Shown: positions 10,426 through 19,280, counted from the stretch's first letter. The stretch: DNA of 64,000 bases from Gluconacetobacter tumulisoli (GCF_014174155.1 NZ_JABEQM010000001.1:186001-250000); one strand, 5' to 3'. The notes: a model not told the origin generated them from the letters alone. Made by a program: numbers and translations.

Positions 10426-10749
10426 ATGAAGAATCTAGCCGGCCTGATGAAGCAGGCGACCCAGATGCAGGCCCGCATGGAGGAAATGCAGACCACGCTG
10501 GAAGGGATGACGATCGAAGGCAGCGCGGGCGCCGGCATGGTCAACGTCACCCTGAACGGCAAGGGCGACCTCAAGGCGGTGAAGATCGACCCCAAGCTGG
10601 CCGATCCCTCGGAAATGGAAATGCTGCAGGACCTGCTGGTCGCCGCCTGCGCCGACGCGCGCAAGCAACTGGACGAGCGTGCGGCCGAGGAAATGAAGAA
10701 GGTCACCGGCGGCATGAACCTGCCGGCGGGCCTGAAATTTCCGTTCTGA
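10426..10749 (+). CDS. YbaB/EbfC-family nucleoid-associated protein
   Basis: This small dimeric DNA-binding protein (107 aa) helps organise the nucleoid. It begins with the typical [20 protein letters not shown] helix and has the central [17 protein letters not shown] strand region and an acidic C-terminal helix. GAGGAGAC about 8 nt upstream is a strong ribosome binding site. Its place between dnaX and recR is the classic context for this family. Confidence 0.96.
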   Translation: MKNLAGLMKQATQMQARMEEMQTTLEGMTIEGSAGAGMVNVTLNGKGDLKAVKIDPKLADPSEMEMLQDLLVAACADARKQLDERAAEEMKKVTGGMNLPAGLKFPF

Positions 10750-10782
10750 TCCCACGGCGCGGCGGGGCATAGGGGCGGCGCG

Positions 10783-11376
10783 ATGGGCGGCACGGATATC
10801 GAACGGCTGATCGCGCTGCTGGCGCGGCTGCCGGGTCTGGGTCCGCGTTCGGCCCGTCGCGCGGCGCTGGCCCTGCTGCGGCAGCCCCAGACCCGCATGC
10901 TGCCGCTGGCGCAGGCGATGGAGCAGGCGGCGCGCGCGGTGAAGACGTGTGCGACCTGCGGCAATCTGGACACGCGCGACCCCTGCGGCATCTGCGCCGA
11001 TCCGGCGCGCGATCGCGGGCTGGTCTGCGTCGTCGAGACGGTGGGCGACCTCTGGGCGCTGGAGCGTGCGGGCGTGCATCGCGGCGTCTATCAGGTGCTG
11101 GGCGGCACGCTGTCGGCGCTGGCGGGGCTGGGGCCGGAGGATTTGAATGTCGGCCCGCTGTTCGCCCGGCTGGAGCAGGGCGGCGTGCGGGAAATCATCC
11201 TGGCCCTGGGCGCCACGGTCGAGGGAGCGACGACCAGCCACTGGCTGCAGGACCGCCTGGCGCGGTTCGACGTGCCCGTCAGCCGCGTCGGGCAGGGCGT
11301 GCCGATGGGTGGCGCGCTGGACGTCCTGGATGACGGCACGCTGGCGGCGGCGCTGCTGGCGCGCCGGCCGGCCTGA
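10783..11376 (+). CDS. recR: Recombination mediator protein RecR
   Basis: RecR works with RecF and RecO to load RecA at gaps and breaks. It has 197 aa, the usual length. A helix-hairpin-helix spans about residues 8-34 (LPGLGPRSARRAAL). The zinc finger uses Cys56, Cys59, Cys68 and Cys71 (CATC...CGIC). A Toprim domain follows from about residue 79 (VCVVETVGDLWALER). The C-terminal segment GVPMGGALDVLDDGTL is characteristic. The next gene begins 7 bp after the stop. Confidence 0.96.
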   Translation: MGGTDIERLIALLARLPGLGPRSARRAALALLRQPQTRMLPLAQAMEQAARAVKTCATCGNLDTRDPCGICADPARDRGLVCVVETVGDLWALERAGVHRGVYQVLGGTLSALAGLGPEDLNVGPLFARLEQGGVREIILALGATVEGATTSHWLQDRLARFDVPVSRVGQGVPMGGALDVLDDGTLAAALLARRPA

Positions 11377-11383
11377 AAGACAC

Positions 11384-12175
11384 ATGAGCATGTGGCCCAT
11401 TCCCCCTTCCATTCCCCGGGTGGCGTTCGTGACCGGCGGGGCGATCCGGCTGGGCCGCGCGATGGCGCTGGCGCTGGCGGATGCCGGATTTTCCGTCGTC
11501 ATCCATTATCGTTCGGCCGAGGACGAGGCGCGACGGACGGTGGCCGACATCGCGGCGCGCGGGGTGGGCGCCGTCATGCTGCGCGCGGACCTGTCGCGCG
11601 AGGCCGAGGTGACGCCCCTGCTGGCGCGGGCGGCCGAGTCGCTGGGGCCGGTCGGGGTGCTGGTGAACAATGCCAGCACGTTCGAGCGCGATGAATGGGA
11701 CGATGCGACCCGGGCCGGCTGGGACGCGCATCTGGAGCCCAACCTGCGCGCGCCCTTCGTCCTGATGCAGGATTTCGCCCGCCACCTGCCCGAGGGCGCG
11801 GAGGGCATGGTGCTGAACATGCTGGACGAGCGCGTCTGGTCGCTGACGCCGCATTTCGTCAGCTATACCGTGTCGAAATCGGCATTGTGGACCCTGACGC
11901 GCAGCATGGCGCTGGCGCTGGCGCCGCGGCGGATCCGCGTGAACGCGATCGGGCCGGGCCCGGCGCTGCCCAGCCCGCGCCAGTCGGCCGAGCAGTTCGC
12001 CCGGCAATGCGCGTCGGTGCCGCTGGGCGTTGGCACCTCGCCGGACGAGGTCGCGCGGGCGGCGCTGGCGCTGCTGTGCCTGCCGTCGGTGACGGGACAG
12101 ATGCTCGCCCTGGATGGCGGGCAACACATGCAATGGTCGCCGGCCCTGCGTCCCGGCCTGGCCCCCGAGGAATAA
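11384..12175 (+). CDS. Short-chain dehydrogenase/reductase, probable pteridine (dihydromonapterin/dihydrofolate) reductase
   Basis: This is an NAD(P)-dependent SDR of 263 aa. The cofactor motif is TGGAIRLG (17-24), where the Arg-Leu-Gly form is typical of pteridine reductases such as PTR1 and FolM. NNAS follows at 95-98. The catalytic pair is Tyr161 and Lys165 (YTVSK). The usual catalytic Ser is absent. Instead Asp148 (NMLDERVW) sits exactly 13 residues before the Tyr, as in the Asp-Tyr-Lys triad of PTR1. folB, a folate or tetrahydromonapterin pathway gene, starts 11 bp downstream, which supports a role in reducing pterins or dihydrofolate. The exact substrate cannot be read from sequence. 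The ATG at 11384 is used; the frame is open further upstream but inside recR. Confidence 0.85.
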   Translation: MSMWPIPPSIPRVAFVTGGAIRLGRAMALALADAGFSVVIHYRSAEDEARRTVADIAARGVGAVMLRADLSREAEVTPLLARAAESLGPVGVLVNNASTFERDEWDDATRAGWDAHLEPNLRAPFVLMQDFARHLPEGAEGMVLNMLDERVWSLTPHFVSYTVSKSALWTLTRSMALALAPRRIRVNAIGPGPALPSPRQSAEQFARQCASVPLGVGTSPDEVARAALALLCLPSVTGQMLALDGGQHMQWSPALRPGLAPEE

Positions 12176-12186
12176 GACATACCGCA

Positions 12187-12588
12187 ATGGCCATCTTTCC
12201 CGCCTGGCCGGAGCAGCCGCCGCTGCGCCGCGTCTTCCTCAAGGACATGGTGCTCGACGCCAATATCGGCATCTATCCGCACGAACAGGGCGTGACCCAG
12301 CGGATCCGGGTCAACATCTCGTTCGGAGTCGCCGACGAACCTGGCCTGGCGGTCGGACGCGATGATCTGAGCCGTACCGTCTCGTACGAACGCATCGTGC
12401 TGATGGTGCGCCGGATCATTGCCGAGGGCCATGTCCGCCTGGTCGAGACGCTGGCCGAACGGATCGCCATCGGCGTCCTGGCCGACGATCGGGTGGCGGT
12501 CGTGCGCGTGCGTGTCGAGAAGCTCGATATCTTCGACGATCTGGACGCGGTGGGGGTGGAGATCGAACGGCGGCGGCCGGTGCCGTGA
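12187..12588 (+). CDS. folB: Dihydroneopterin aldolase
   Basis: FolB converts dihydroneopterin to hydroxymethyl-dihydropterin in folate synthesis. The protein is 133 aa. Its LKDMVLDANIGIYPHEQ segment matches the start of the family, and VETLAERIA carries the conserved catalytic-region helix. VRVEKLDIFDDLDAVGVEI resembles the C-terminal strand where a Lys is conserved. It follows the pteridine-reductase-like SDR by 11 bp. Its TGA overlaps the GTG start of the next gene (GTGA), so the three genes probably form an operon. Confidence 0.93.
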   Translation: MAIFPAWPEQPPLRRVFLKDMVLDANIGIYPHEQGVTQRIRVNISFGVADEPGLAVGRDDLSRTVSYERIVLMVRRIIAEGHVRLVETLAERIAIGVLADDRVAVVRVRVEKLDIFDDLDAVGVEIERRRPVP

Positions 12589-13475
12589 CGGCGGCGATCC
12601 TGCTGGGTCTTTCCGCCGCACTGTTCTACGGCACCGGGGATTTTCTCGCCGGCTTCGCCAGCCGGGCGATCGGCGTCCTGCGCATGATGTTCTGGAGCCA
12701 GGTCACCGTGTCGGTGGGCATGGCCGCCGCGATGTGCGTGGCGGGCCTGGGGGCGTGGCGGCCCGTCTATGGCGCGGGCTGGGCGGTCTGGGGATGGGCG
12801 ATCGGCTCCACCTTCCTGATCCTGGGGGCGTCGGGCCTGTATTTCCGGGCGTTGCAGGTGGGCCGCTTTTCGGTCGTGACGCCGGTCATGGCCTGCTACG
12901 GAATCGTGGCGGCGCTGTGCGCGGCCGCATTGGGCGAACCCCTTCGGGCGTCGGTGCTGCCGGGGGTGATCCTGGCCATCGCCGGCGGCGTCGTGTCCTC
13001 GATTCCGCCAGCGGGGGCGGGGGGCGACGACCCGGGCGCGACAGTCGCCAGGGGAGGTGGCGAGGGGGTCTGGCTGGCCGCGCTGTCGGCCTGTTTCTAT
13101 GGCGCCGGGTTCTGCGTGCAGGGGCGCTTCGTGACCCCGTACCTGGGGGCACTGGGGACCGTGTGGGCGTTCTATACCGTCGGGATGGTCGTCCTGCTGG
13201 CGGTCGCGCTGCTGATGCGGGGCGACATCACCTTTCCGGGACAGCATTACGGCGCCGTCACCGCGCTGACCGGCCTGCTGTCGGGACTGGCCTACCTGTC
13301 GCTGTCGGTCGCCGCCGGTCTGGGCAGCATCGCCCTGCCGACCGTGCTGTCGTCGCTGACCAGCATGGTAACCGTCCTGCAGGCGCGCCTGATCATCCGC
13401 GAACCGGTGGCGACGCACCAATGGCTAGGAATGGTCGGGGTCCTGGTCGGGCTGGCGGTACTGAACCTGGGATAG
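12585..13475 (+). CDS. EamA/DMT-superfamily membrane transporter
   Basis: This integral membrane protein of 296 aa has about ten hydrophobic segments and two internally similar halves. The first half contains GASGLYFRALQVGRFSVVTPV and the second a matching stretch near SLTSMVTVLQARLI, as in the drug/metabolite transporter superfamily. The substrate is unknown. The GTG start overlaps the folB stop by 4 nt, so it is translationally coupled to folB. That might suggest a pterin- or folate-related cargo, but this is only inference from context. It converges on the FYDLN-acid gene 73 bp away. Confidence 0.85.
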   Translation: MTAAILLGLSAALFYGTGDFLAGFASRAIGVLRMMFWSQVTVSVGMAAAMCVAGLGAWRPVYGAGWAVWGWAIGSTFLILGASGLYFRALQVGRFSVVTPVMACYGIVAALCAAALGEPLRASVLPGVILAIAGGVVSSIPPAGAGGDDPGATVARGGGEGVWLAALSACFYGAGFCVQGRFVTPYLGALGTVWAFYTVGMVVLLAVALLMRGDITFPGQHYGAVTALTGLLSGLAYLSLSVAAGLGSIALPTVLSSLTSMVTVLQARLIIREPVATHQWLGMVGVLVGLAVLNLG

Positions 13476-13548
13476 GATGCGGCCGCGCCCGGCGCGCGGC
13501 CGACCGCGTCACGTCCCGCCGCCCCGATGAGGCCGGCGGGGCAGGCGG

Positions 13549-13875
13549 TCAGTTGTCGTTCTCGTCGTTGTCCGTGCTGACGTCGATGTCGGCGCTGATC
13601 TCGTCGTCATCGTCATCGAGGTCGGAGGTATCCTCCATCACGTCGTCTTCGCCATCGGCGTCGTCGGCGTCGAGATCGACGGCCGTATCGGCATCATCGT
13701 CCTTCGGCTTGACCGGGGCCACTGCGGCCGCGTCGGGGGCGCGGCGGATGCGCGGCACGTCCGCAGGCTGCTCGGTGCCGCATTTGGGGCAGACGACCGG
13801 GTTTTTGTTCAGATCGTAGAAACGGGCGCTGCAGGAAACACAGACGCGCTTGGTGCCGAGATTAGGCTGGGCCAT
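13549..13875 (-). CDS. FYDLN-acid family protein (TIGR02300)
   Basis: This small soluble protein of 108 aa has no assigned function. An N-terminal zinc-ribbon-like part has CVSC and CPKC with the eponymous FYDLNK between them. The C-terminal half is extremely acidic, with long runs of Asp and Glu. The family is typical of alphaproteobacteria and is commonly encoded divergently from aroA, as here. The ATG at 13875 (MAQPNLGTKRVC) is chosen over an upstream in-frame start because it matches the family N-terminus. Confidence 0.93.
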   Translation of the reverse strand: MAQPNLGTKRVCVSCSARFYDLNKNPVVCPKCGTEQPADVPRIRRAPDAAAVAPVKPKDDDADTAVDLDADDADGEDDVMEDTSDLDDDDDEISADIDVSTDNDENDN

Positions 13876-14059
13876 CTTGAACCTGTCGATCCTGATATTG
13901 TTGGACAAAAAATGCGACGGAGAGCGGCACAAGGCGCAGCCCCATGCCAGCTTGCGGACCGGCTGTCAAACCATGATCGTTCCCGGCCTGTCGCTTTGCG
14001 TTTTTTTTGTCGCGCCGGCAATTGACTTCACCGCCAACAATCCGGAAGTGGATGCCCCT

Positions 14060-15409
14060 ATGGATACCGTGCATGCTCCTTCCCCGCGCCCGCTGAGCGT
14101 CCACGCGCCGGCCGCCCCCCTTTCCGGATCCGTCACGGTTCCGGGCGACAAGTCGATCAGCCATCGTGCGCTGATGTTCGCGGCGCTGGCGCGCGGCGAG
14201 ACGCATATTTCCGGCCTGCTGGAAGGCGAGGACGTGCTGCGCACCGCCGATGCGATGCGGGCGCTGGGCGCCGTCGTGCTGCGCACCGGTCCGGGCGCGT
14301 GGCACGTGACGGGTCGTGGCATCGGCCAGCTGCAGGAACCGGCGGATGTTCTGGACATGGGCAATTCCGGCACGGCGGCGCGCCTGCTGTCCGGCATCCT
14401 GGCCAGCCACGGCATCTTTTCGGTGATGACCGGCGACGCCAGCCTGCGCGGCCGCCCGATGAAGCGCGTGACGGACCCGCTGGCGGCCACCGGCGCGGCC
14501 TTCCTGTCGCGGGCGGGCGGACGGCTGCCGCTGGCGATCCGGGGCGTCGCCGACCCTGCGCCGCTGTCCTACCGCCTGCCGGTCGCCTCGGCCCAGGTGA
14601 AATCGGCCGTGCTGCTGGCCGGGCTGAACGCCGTGGGCACGACCCGGGTGGAAGAGCCGGTGGCGACCCGCGACCATACCGAAAACATGCTGCGTCATTT
14701 CGGCGCCCATGTGACGGTGGAGCCGCTGGGCGCCGGTGGCCGCACCATCACGCTGGCCGGCCGGCCGGACCTGGTGGCGCGGGACGTGGTGGTGCCGGGC
14801 GATCCGTCCTCGGCCGCGTTCGTCCTGGTCGCGGCCCTGCTGGTGCCGGGATCGGCGGTCACGGTGCGCGGCGTCGGGCTGAACCCGCTGCGCACCGGCC
14901 TGTTCACCACCCTGCGCGAGATGGGGGCCGACCTGCGCCTGTCGAACGAGCGCATCGAGGGCGGCGAACCGGTGGGCGACCTGACCGCGATTGCCGGCCC
15001 GCTGCATGGGGTGGACGTTCCGGCCGACCGCGCGCCTTCGATGATCGACGAGTATCCGGTCCTGGCAGTTGCCGCCGCCCATGCCACCGGTCCATCCCGC
15101 TTCCGGGGGCTGGAGGAACTGCGCGTCAAGGAAAGCGACCGCCTGTCCGCCACCGTGGCGCTGCTGGAGCGCAACGGCGTGGCGGTCCAGGTCGTGGGCG
15201 ACGACATGATCGTCACCGGCACCGGCGGCGCGATTCCCGGCGGCGGTGTGGTCGAGACCCGCATGGACCACCGCCTGGCCATGAGCGCCACCGTCCTGGG
15301 CCTGGTCGCGTCCGCGCCGGTGGACGTGGACGACACGGCCTTCATCGATACCAGCTTTCCTGGCTTTATCGACCTGATGAACGGGATCGGTGCGGGTCTT
15401 GCGCCATGA
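14060..15409 (+). CDS. aroA: 3-phosphoshikimate 1-carboxyvinyltransferase (EPSP synthase)
   Basis: AroA joins shikimate 3-phosphate and phosphoenolpyruvate in the chorismate pathway. The product is 449 aa. The N-terminal signature GDKSISHR lies at 29-36, the PEP-binding GNSGTAARL near residue 101, and the RVKESDRL signature of the second domain near 357. The segment GNSGTAAR followed downstream by an Ala-rich loop resembles class II enzymes, but this needs alignment. ATG at 14060 is used, with GGAAG about 12 nt upstream. The TGA overlaps the ATG of cmk, so the two are coupled. Confidence 0.96.
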   Translation: MDTVHAPSPRPLSVHAPAAPLSGSVTVPGDKSISHRALMFAALARGETHISGLLEGEDVLRTADAMRALGAVVLRTGPGAWHVTGRGIGQLQEPADVLDMGNSGTAARLLSGILASHGIFSVMTGDASLRGRPMKRVTDPLAATGAAFLSRAGGRLPLAIRGVADPAPLSYRLPVASAQVKSAVLLAGLNAVGTTRVEEPVATRDHTENMLRHFGAHVTVEPLGAGGRTITLAGRPDLVARDVVVPGDPSSAAFVLVAALLVPGSAVTVRGVGLNPLRTGLFTTLREMGADLRLSNERIEGGEPVGDLTAIAGPLHGVDVPADRAPSMIDEYPVLAVAAAHATGPSRFRGLEELRVKESDRLSATVALLERNGVAVQVVGDDMIVTGTGGAIPGGGVVETRMDHRLAMSATVLGLVASAPVDVDDTAFIDTSFPGFIDLMNGIGAGLAP

Positions 15410-16062
15410 AGAAGGCGCTGGTCATCGCCATAGACGGCCCGGCGGCCGCCGGAAAAGGGACTCTGGCGCGGCGCCTGGCGGCGGCGCTGGACCTGCCTTA
15501 CCTGGACACCGGATTGCTGTATCGCGCGGTCGGGCGGCGCATGGTCGATGCCGGACTGGACCCGGCGACCCATCCGGCCGACGAGCAGGCGCGGCGGATC
15601 ATGCTGGCGGACCTGGAGCGCGACGACCTGCGCGTGCCCGAAATCGATCGGGCCGCCAGCCTGGTCGCGGCCCAGAAGGCGGTGCGGGCGATTCTGGTGG
15701 ATACCCAGCGTAATTTCGCCGTCGCCCGCGGCGGGGTGCTGGACGGGCGGGATATCGGCACCGTCATCTTCCCCGACGCGACGGTCAAGCTGTTCATCAC
15801 GGCATCGGCCGAGGCGCGGGCGCGCCGGCGCTGGGAACAGATGGCGCCCGACCCCGATGTGCCGGACCGCGCGGCCCGCATCGCCGAGGTCGCGGCGCAG
15901 CTCCAGGCCCGCGACGATGCCGATGCCAGCCGTGCCGTCGCCCCGCTGCGGGCGGCCGATGACGCGGTGTGGATCGATACCGACGACATGACCGCCGACG
16001 AGGTCCTGGACGAGGCCCTGCGGATCGTCCGCCGGCGGACGGAAGACCTCAAGACGGGTTGA
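15406..16062 (+). CDS. cmk: Cytidylate kinase
   Basis: Cmk phosphorylates CMP and dCMP. It has 218 aa. The P-loop GPAAAGKGT occupies 10-18 and is followed by YLDTGLLYR, the CMP-binding region. VLDGRDIGTVIFPDA is the conserved NMP-binding segment. ARARRRWEQM is the lid region and LQARDDADASR the C-terminal CMP-recognition loop. The ATG overlaps the aroA stop (ATGA). aroA-cmk-rpsA is a conserved order, and rpsA follows after 248 bp. Confidence 0.95.
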   Translation: MKKALVIAIDGPAAAGKGTLARRLAAALDLPYLDTGLLYRAVGRRMVDAGLDPATHPADEQARRIMLADLERDDLRVPEIDRAASLVAAQKAVRAILVDTQRNFAVARGGVLDGRDIGTVIFPDATVKLFITASAEARARRRWEQMAPDPDVPDRAARIAEVAAQLQARDDADASRAVAPLRAADDAVWIDTDDMTADEVLDEALRIVRRRTEDLKTG

Positions 16063-16310
16063 TCGGTTTTCCGGCGGAAAGGGCCGCGCGACGGCCGGTT
16101 TCTGTTGACAGGCCGGGGGTTGAGGGTGTCTGTGCGAGTCCACGCGCCGGAACCCGGCAATGGGGTTGGCGCGTGGTCTGCATCGGCCGTCAGGCATGCC
16201 GCGACACGGGTCGCGGATAGAGCCGGGCAAGTCGTTCCGTCCACAGTCGGCGGCGCGCAAGACTTGCGGTGTTCCGCCAGGCGGGACCCGATACGGGATT
16301 TACGGTACAT

Positions 16311-18026
16311 ATGGCTTCAGCCACCTTACAATCCACCACCGATCATTTCGGCGGCGAGGATTTCGCGACCCTTCTGGACGAGACCCTGGGCCGCGACACC
16401 GCGTTCGACGGTTCGGTCGTCACCGGCCGAGTCGTCCGCCTGACCGACGAATTCGCCATCGTCGATGTCGGCCTCAAGAGCGAAGGGCGCGTGGCGCTCA
16501 AGGAATTCGGCCTGCCGGGCGTGACCCCGGACGTCAAGCCGGGCGACGTGATCGAGCTGTTCGTCGAGCGCTATGAGGACCGTGACGGTTCGATCGTGCT
16601 GTCGCGCGAGAAGGCGCGGCGCGAGGAAGCCTGGACGAACCTGGAAAAGGCGTTCGAAGGCAACCAGCGCGTCAATGGGACGATCTACGGCCGCGTGAAG
16701 GGTGGATTCACCGTCGATCTGGGCGGCGCCATGGCGTTCCTGCCGGGCAGCCAGGTCGATATCCGTCCGGTCCGCGACGTCACCCCGCTGATGGGCGTGC
16801 CGCAGCCGTTCCAGATCCTGAAGATGGACCGCGCCCGCGGCAACATCGTCGTGTCGCGTCGCGCCGTCCTCGAAGAGACGCGCGCCGAGCAGCGCAGCGA
16901 GCTGATCCAGGGCCTGAAGGAAGGCATGATCCTCGACGGCGTGGTCAAGAACATCACCGATTACGGTGCGTTCGTCGACCTGGGCGGCGTCGACGGCCTG
17001 CTGCATGTCACCGACATCGCCTGGAAGCGCATCAACCACCCGTCCGAGGCCCTGCAGATCGGCCAGCCGGTCCGCGTGCAGGTCATCCGCTTCAACCCGG
17101 ATACGCAGCGCATCTCGCTGGGCATGAAGCAGCTCGAGGCCGATCCGTGGGAGAACGTGGCGATCAAGTATCCGCCGGGTGCCCGCTATTCCGGCCGCGT
17201 CACCAACATCACCGACTACGGCGCGTTCGTCGAGCTGGAGCCGGGGGTCGAGGGCCTGGTGCACGTCTCCGAGATGTCCTGGACGAAGAAGAACGTCCAT
17301 CCGGGCAAGATCGTCGCGACCTCGCAGGAAGTCGACGTCATGGTCCTGGATGTGGACAGCGCGAAGCGCCGCATCTCGCTGGGCCTGAAGCAGGTGCAGC
17401 GCAACCCGTGGGAGCTGTTCGCCGAGGAGCACAAGATCGGCTCCACGGTCGAGGGCGAGATCCGCAACATCACCGAGTTCGGGCTGTTCGTCGGCCTGTC
17501 CGCGGACATCGACGGCATGGTCCACATGTCCGACCTGTCCTGGGACGAGGTGGGCGAGGTCGCCATGACCCATTACGAGAAGGGTCAGGTCGTCCAGGCC
17601 AAGGTGCTGGATGTCGACGTCGAGAAAGAGCGTATCTCGCTGGGCATCAAGCAGCTGCATGAAGATCCGGCCGCCGACGCCCTGGGCAAGGTGCAGAAGG
17701 GTGCGGTCGTGACCTGCATCGTGACCGCCGTCCAGTCGAACGGCATCGAGGTCAAGGTCGATGACGTCCTGACGGGCTTCATCCGCCGGGCCGAGCTGGC
17801 GCGCGACAAGGCCGACCAGCGTCCGGAGCGTTTCGCGGTTGGCGAGCGCGTCGATGCGAAGATCGTCTCGGTCGATCGCGCGGCCCGCAAGCTGGCGCTG
17901 ACGATCCGCGGCCGTGAGGTCGAGGAAGACAAGCAGGCGATCAACGAGTACGGCTCGTCCGACAGCGGCGCCTCGCTGGGCGACATTCTGGGTGCGGCGA
18001 TCCGTCGTCGCAACGCAGAAGGCTGA
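16311..18026 (+). CDS. rpsA: 30S ribosomal protein S1
   Basis: S1 binds mRNA upstream of start codons and helps load structured messages on the 30S subunit. The protein has 571 aa and six S1-type OB domains. The first (from about residue 30) and second are the divergent ribosome-binding ones. Domains 3-5 carry nearly identical NITDYGAFV or NITEFGLFV segments, and the sixth is degenerate. MASATLQSTTDHFGGEDF is chosen as the start because the family begins near here. The 248-bp gap after cmk contains a TTGACA at 16105-16110 without a convincing -10 hexamer. A strong terminator follows the stop. ihfB, a common downstream neighbour of rpsA, is absent. Confidence 0.97.
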   Translation: MASATLQSTTDHFGGEDFATLLDETLGRDTAFDGSVVTGRVVRLTDEFAIVDVGLKSEGRVALKEFGLPGVTPDVKPGDVIELFVERYEDRDGSIVLSREKARREEAWTNLEKAFEGNQRVNGTIYGRVKGGFTVDLGGAMAFLPGSQVDIRPVRDVTPLMGVPQPFQILKMDRARGNIVVSRRAVLEETRAEQRSELIQGLKEGMILDGVVKNITDYGAFVDLGGVDGLLHVTDIAWKRINHPSEALQIGQPVRVQVIRFNPDTQRISLGMKQLEADPWENVAIKYPPGARYSGRVTNITDYGAFVELEPGVEGLVHVSEMSWTKKNVHPGKIVATSQEVDVMVLDVDSAKRRISLGLKQVQRNPWELFAEEHKIGSTVEGEIRNITEFGLFVGLSADIDGMVHMSDLSWDEVGEVAMTHYEKGQVVQAKVLDVDVEKERISLGIKQLHEDPAADALGKVQKGAVVTCIVTAVQSNGIEVKVDDVLTGFIRRAELARDKADQRPERFAVGERVDAKIVSVDRAARKLALTIRGREVEEDKQAINEYGSSDSGASLGDILGAAIRRRNAEG

Positions 18027-18047
18027 TCGTCCTTCGCGGACAGGAAG

Positions 18048-18080
18048 GGGCGGTGCCGGGTTCGGCACCGCCCTTTTTTT
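18048..18080 (+). terminator. Rho-independent terminator of rpsA
   Basis: GGGCGGTGCCG at 18048-18058 pairs perfectly with CGGCACCGCCC at 18063-18073 around a GGTT loop. Seven T residues follow at 18074-18080. It lies 22 bp after the rpsA stop, and is the clearest intrinsic terminator in the window. Confidence 0.95.
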
Positions 18081-18137
18081 GTCCGCTGTTCGAGTCGTGA
18101 CGGGGCCGGTCGTGACGAAGCCGGCGACCTGTTCCGA

Positions 18138-19094
18138 TCAGCGGGGGCCGCCCGGCGAGGCGCTGGCCACCAGGCAGCGTGCGAATGCATCCGCGTCGGC
18201 GGGGCGGTAGGCCCGCGCGTAATCGATCTGCATGGCCGTCGGATTGGGGGTCTTGTCGATCGGCCACCCCGAACCGAGCGCCAGATTGACCAGGAACATG
18301 AAGGGCAGCCGATGTTGCGGGGGCGTCGGCGTCCGCCAGAATTCCTTGTGGTCGAGATAGAAGCTGATCCAGCGTGGGGTGACCAGCGTGCCGTAGGTGT
18401 GGAAATCATCGACCAGCGAATGGGCCGGCACGCTGTTCAACTGCGCGGCCCCGCCCTGGGGTTCGGAGGAGTGTCCGGGCCAGACATGCACCGTCGAATG
18501 AAATGCGTCGGTGAACTGGCCATAATATTCGATGGTATCGACCTCGACAGTCGGGCGCATCCAGTTCTGCGGCACGTTTTCATTCAGCCAGATCCCGACC
18601 CATGTGCCCGGCCCGGGGGGGAATTTGGCACGGGTCTCGAAATACCCGTACATGGTCGAGAAGCCGTGGCCGTCCCGGTCCGCCGACGCCAGCAGGCCCG
18701 ATGACCAGTGCCCCTCAGCATCCTTGCGCGCGGTGATGGACAGGATTCCGTCATGGACCGAAAAGGCCGAGCCCGGGCCGGGGTCGGTGAAGCGCGCGTC
18801 CCCGAAATCGCCGGCCCAGGGCGTATGCGTGATCCAGCGCGCGGCGCCCAATATCCATGCCGACAGGTTCAGTTCATCGAATTCATCGTCGAAGACCGGT
18901 GTCGCACCGCATAGCCGCCGTTCCGCCATCGTCGGGGTGGCATGGGCCGGGGGGACGGAAGGCGCCAGGGCGGCAAGACCCATGACGGGAAGCGCAATCC
19001 TGGAGCAGATCACGGCGAGGCCGAGAACCCGGCCATGTGTCCTTGGGGCCGTGTTCGTACGATCGCAGGACGCCCCGGGATGACATTCGCGCAC
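18138..19094 (-). CDS. Secreted glycoside hydrolase family 16 protein (beta-glucanase-like)
   Basis: This probably cleaves a beta-glucan or related polysaccharide outside the cytoplasm. The catalytic signature E-x-D-x-x-E of GH16 is present as EVDTIE at 184-189, followed by YYGQ. The jelly-roll core runs from about residue 67 (PVFDDEFDELN) to 300, and SSGLLAS and YGYFETRAKFP are typical flanking motifs. An N-terminal hydrophobic stretch ending near AHA (residues 20-52) is a long signal peptide. The GTG start at 19094 is supported by GAGGGG about 6 nt upstream. The product is 318 aa. Substrate specificity cannot be read. It sits tail-to-tail with rpsA. Confidence 0.88.
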   Translation of the reverse strand: MRECHPGASCDRTNTAPRTHGRVLGLAVICSRIALPVMGLAALAPSVPPAHATPTMAERRLCGATPVFDDEFDELNLSAWILGAARWITHTPWAGDFGDARFTDPGPGSAFSVHDGILSITARKDAEGHWSSGLLASADRDGHGFSTMYGYFETRAKFPPGPGTWVGIWLNENVPQNWMRPTVEVDTIEYYGQFTDAFHSTVHVWPGHSSEPQGGAAQLNSVPAHSLVDDFHTYGTLVTPRWISFYLDHKEFWRTPTPPQHRLPFMFLVNLALGSGWPIDKTPNPTAMQIDYARAYRPADADAFARCLVASASPGGPR

Positions 19095-19239
19095 GGCGTC
19101 CCCTCTCTGAGTCGGTTCGAGGCATGCGTGCGGGTCGCGATCCGGTCGCGTCGCATGTCCGGAAAACCTAACTCCGGGCGCGCCGCCGGGTTCCGCGTGC
19201 GGCGCTGCAGGCTACAGGGACAGGAGGACCGGGCTGTGC

Positions 19240-19280
19240 CCGGATCCGGCAAGGAGGACTGAGGCCCTTGCCGGATCCGG
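19240..19280. repeat. Perfect 15-bp inverted repeat
   Basis: CCGGATCCGGCAAGG (19240-19254) and its exact reverse complement (19266-19280) flank an 11-nt loop. Each arm itself contains the palindrome CCGGATCCGG. It lies in the 258-bp gap between the start of the GH16 gene and the end of the M16 peptidase gene. It could be a hairpin terminator without a T-tract, a protein-binding site or a remnant of a mobile element; nothing visible decides this. Confidence 0.75.

Noticed and set aside
14001-14008. Run of eight T upstream of aroA, considered as a terminator
   Set aside because: No stem of useful length precedes it on either strand, and it lies in the divergent promoter region.
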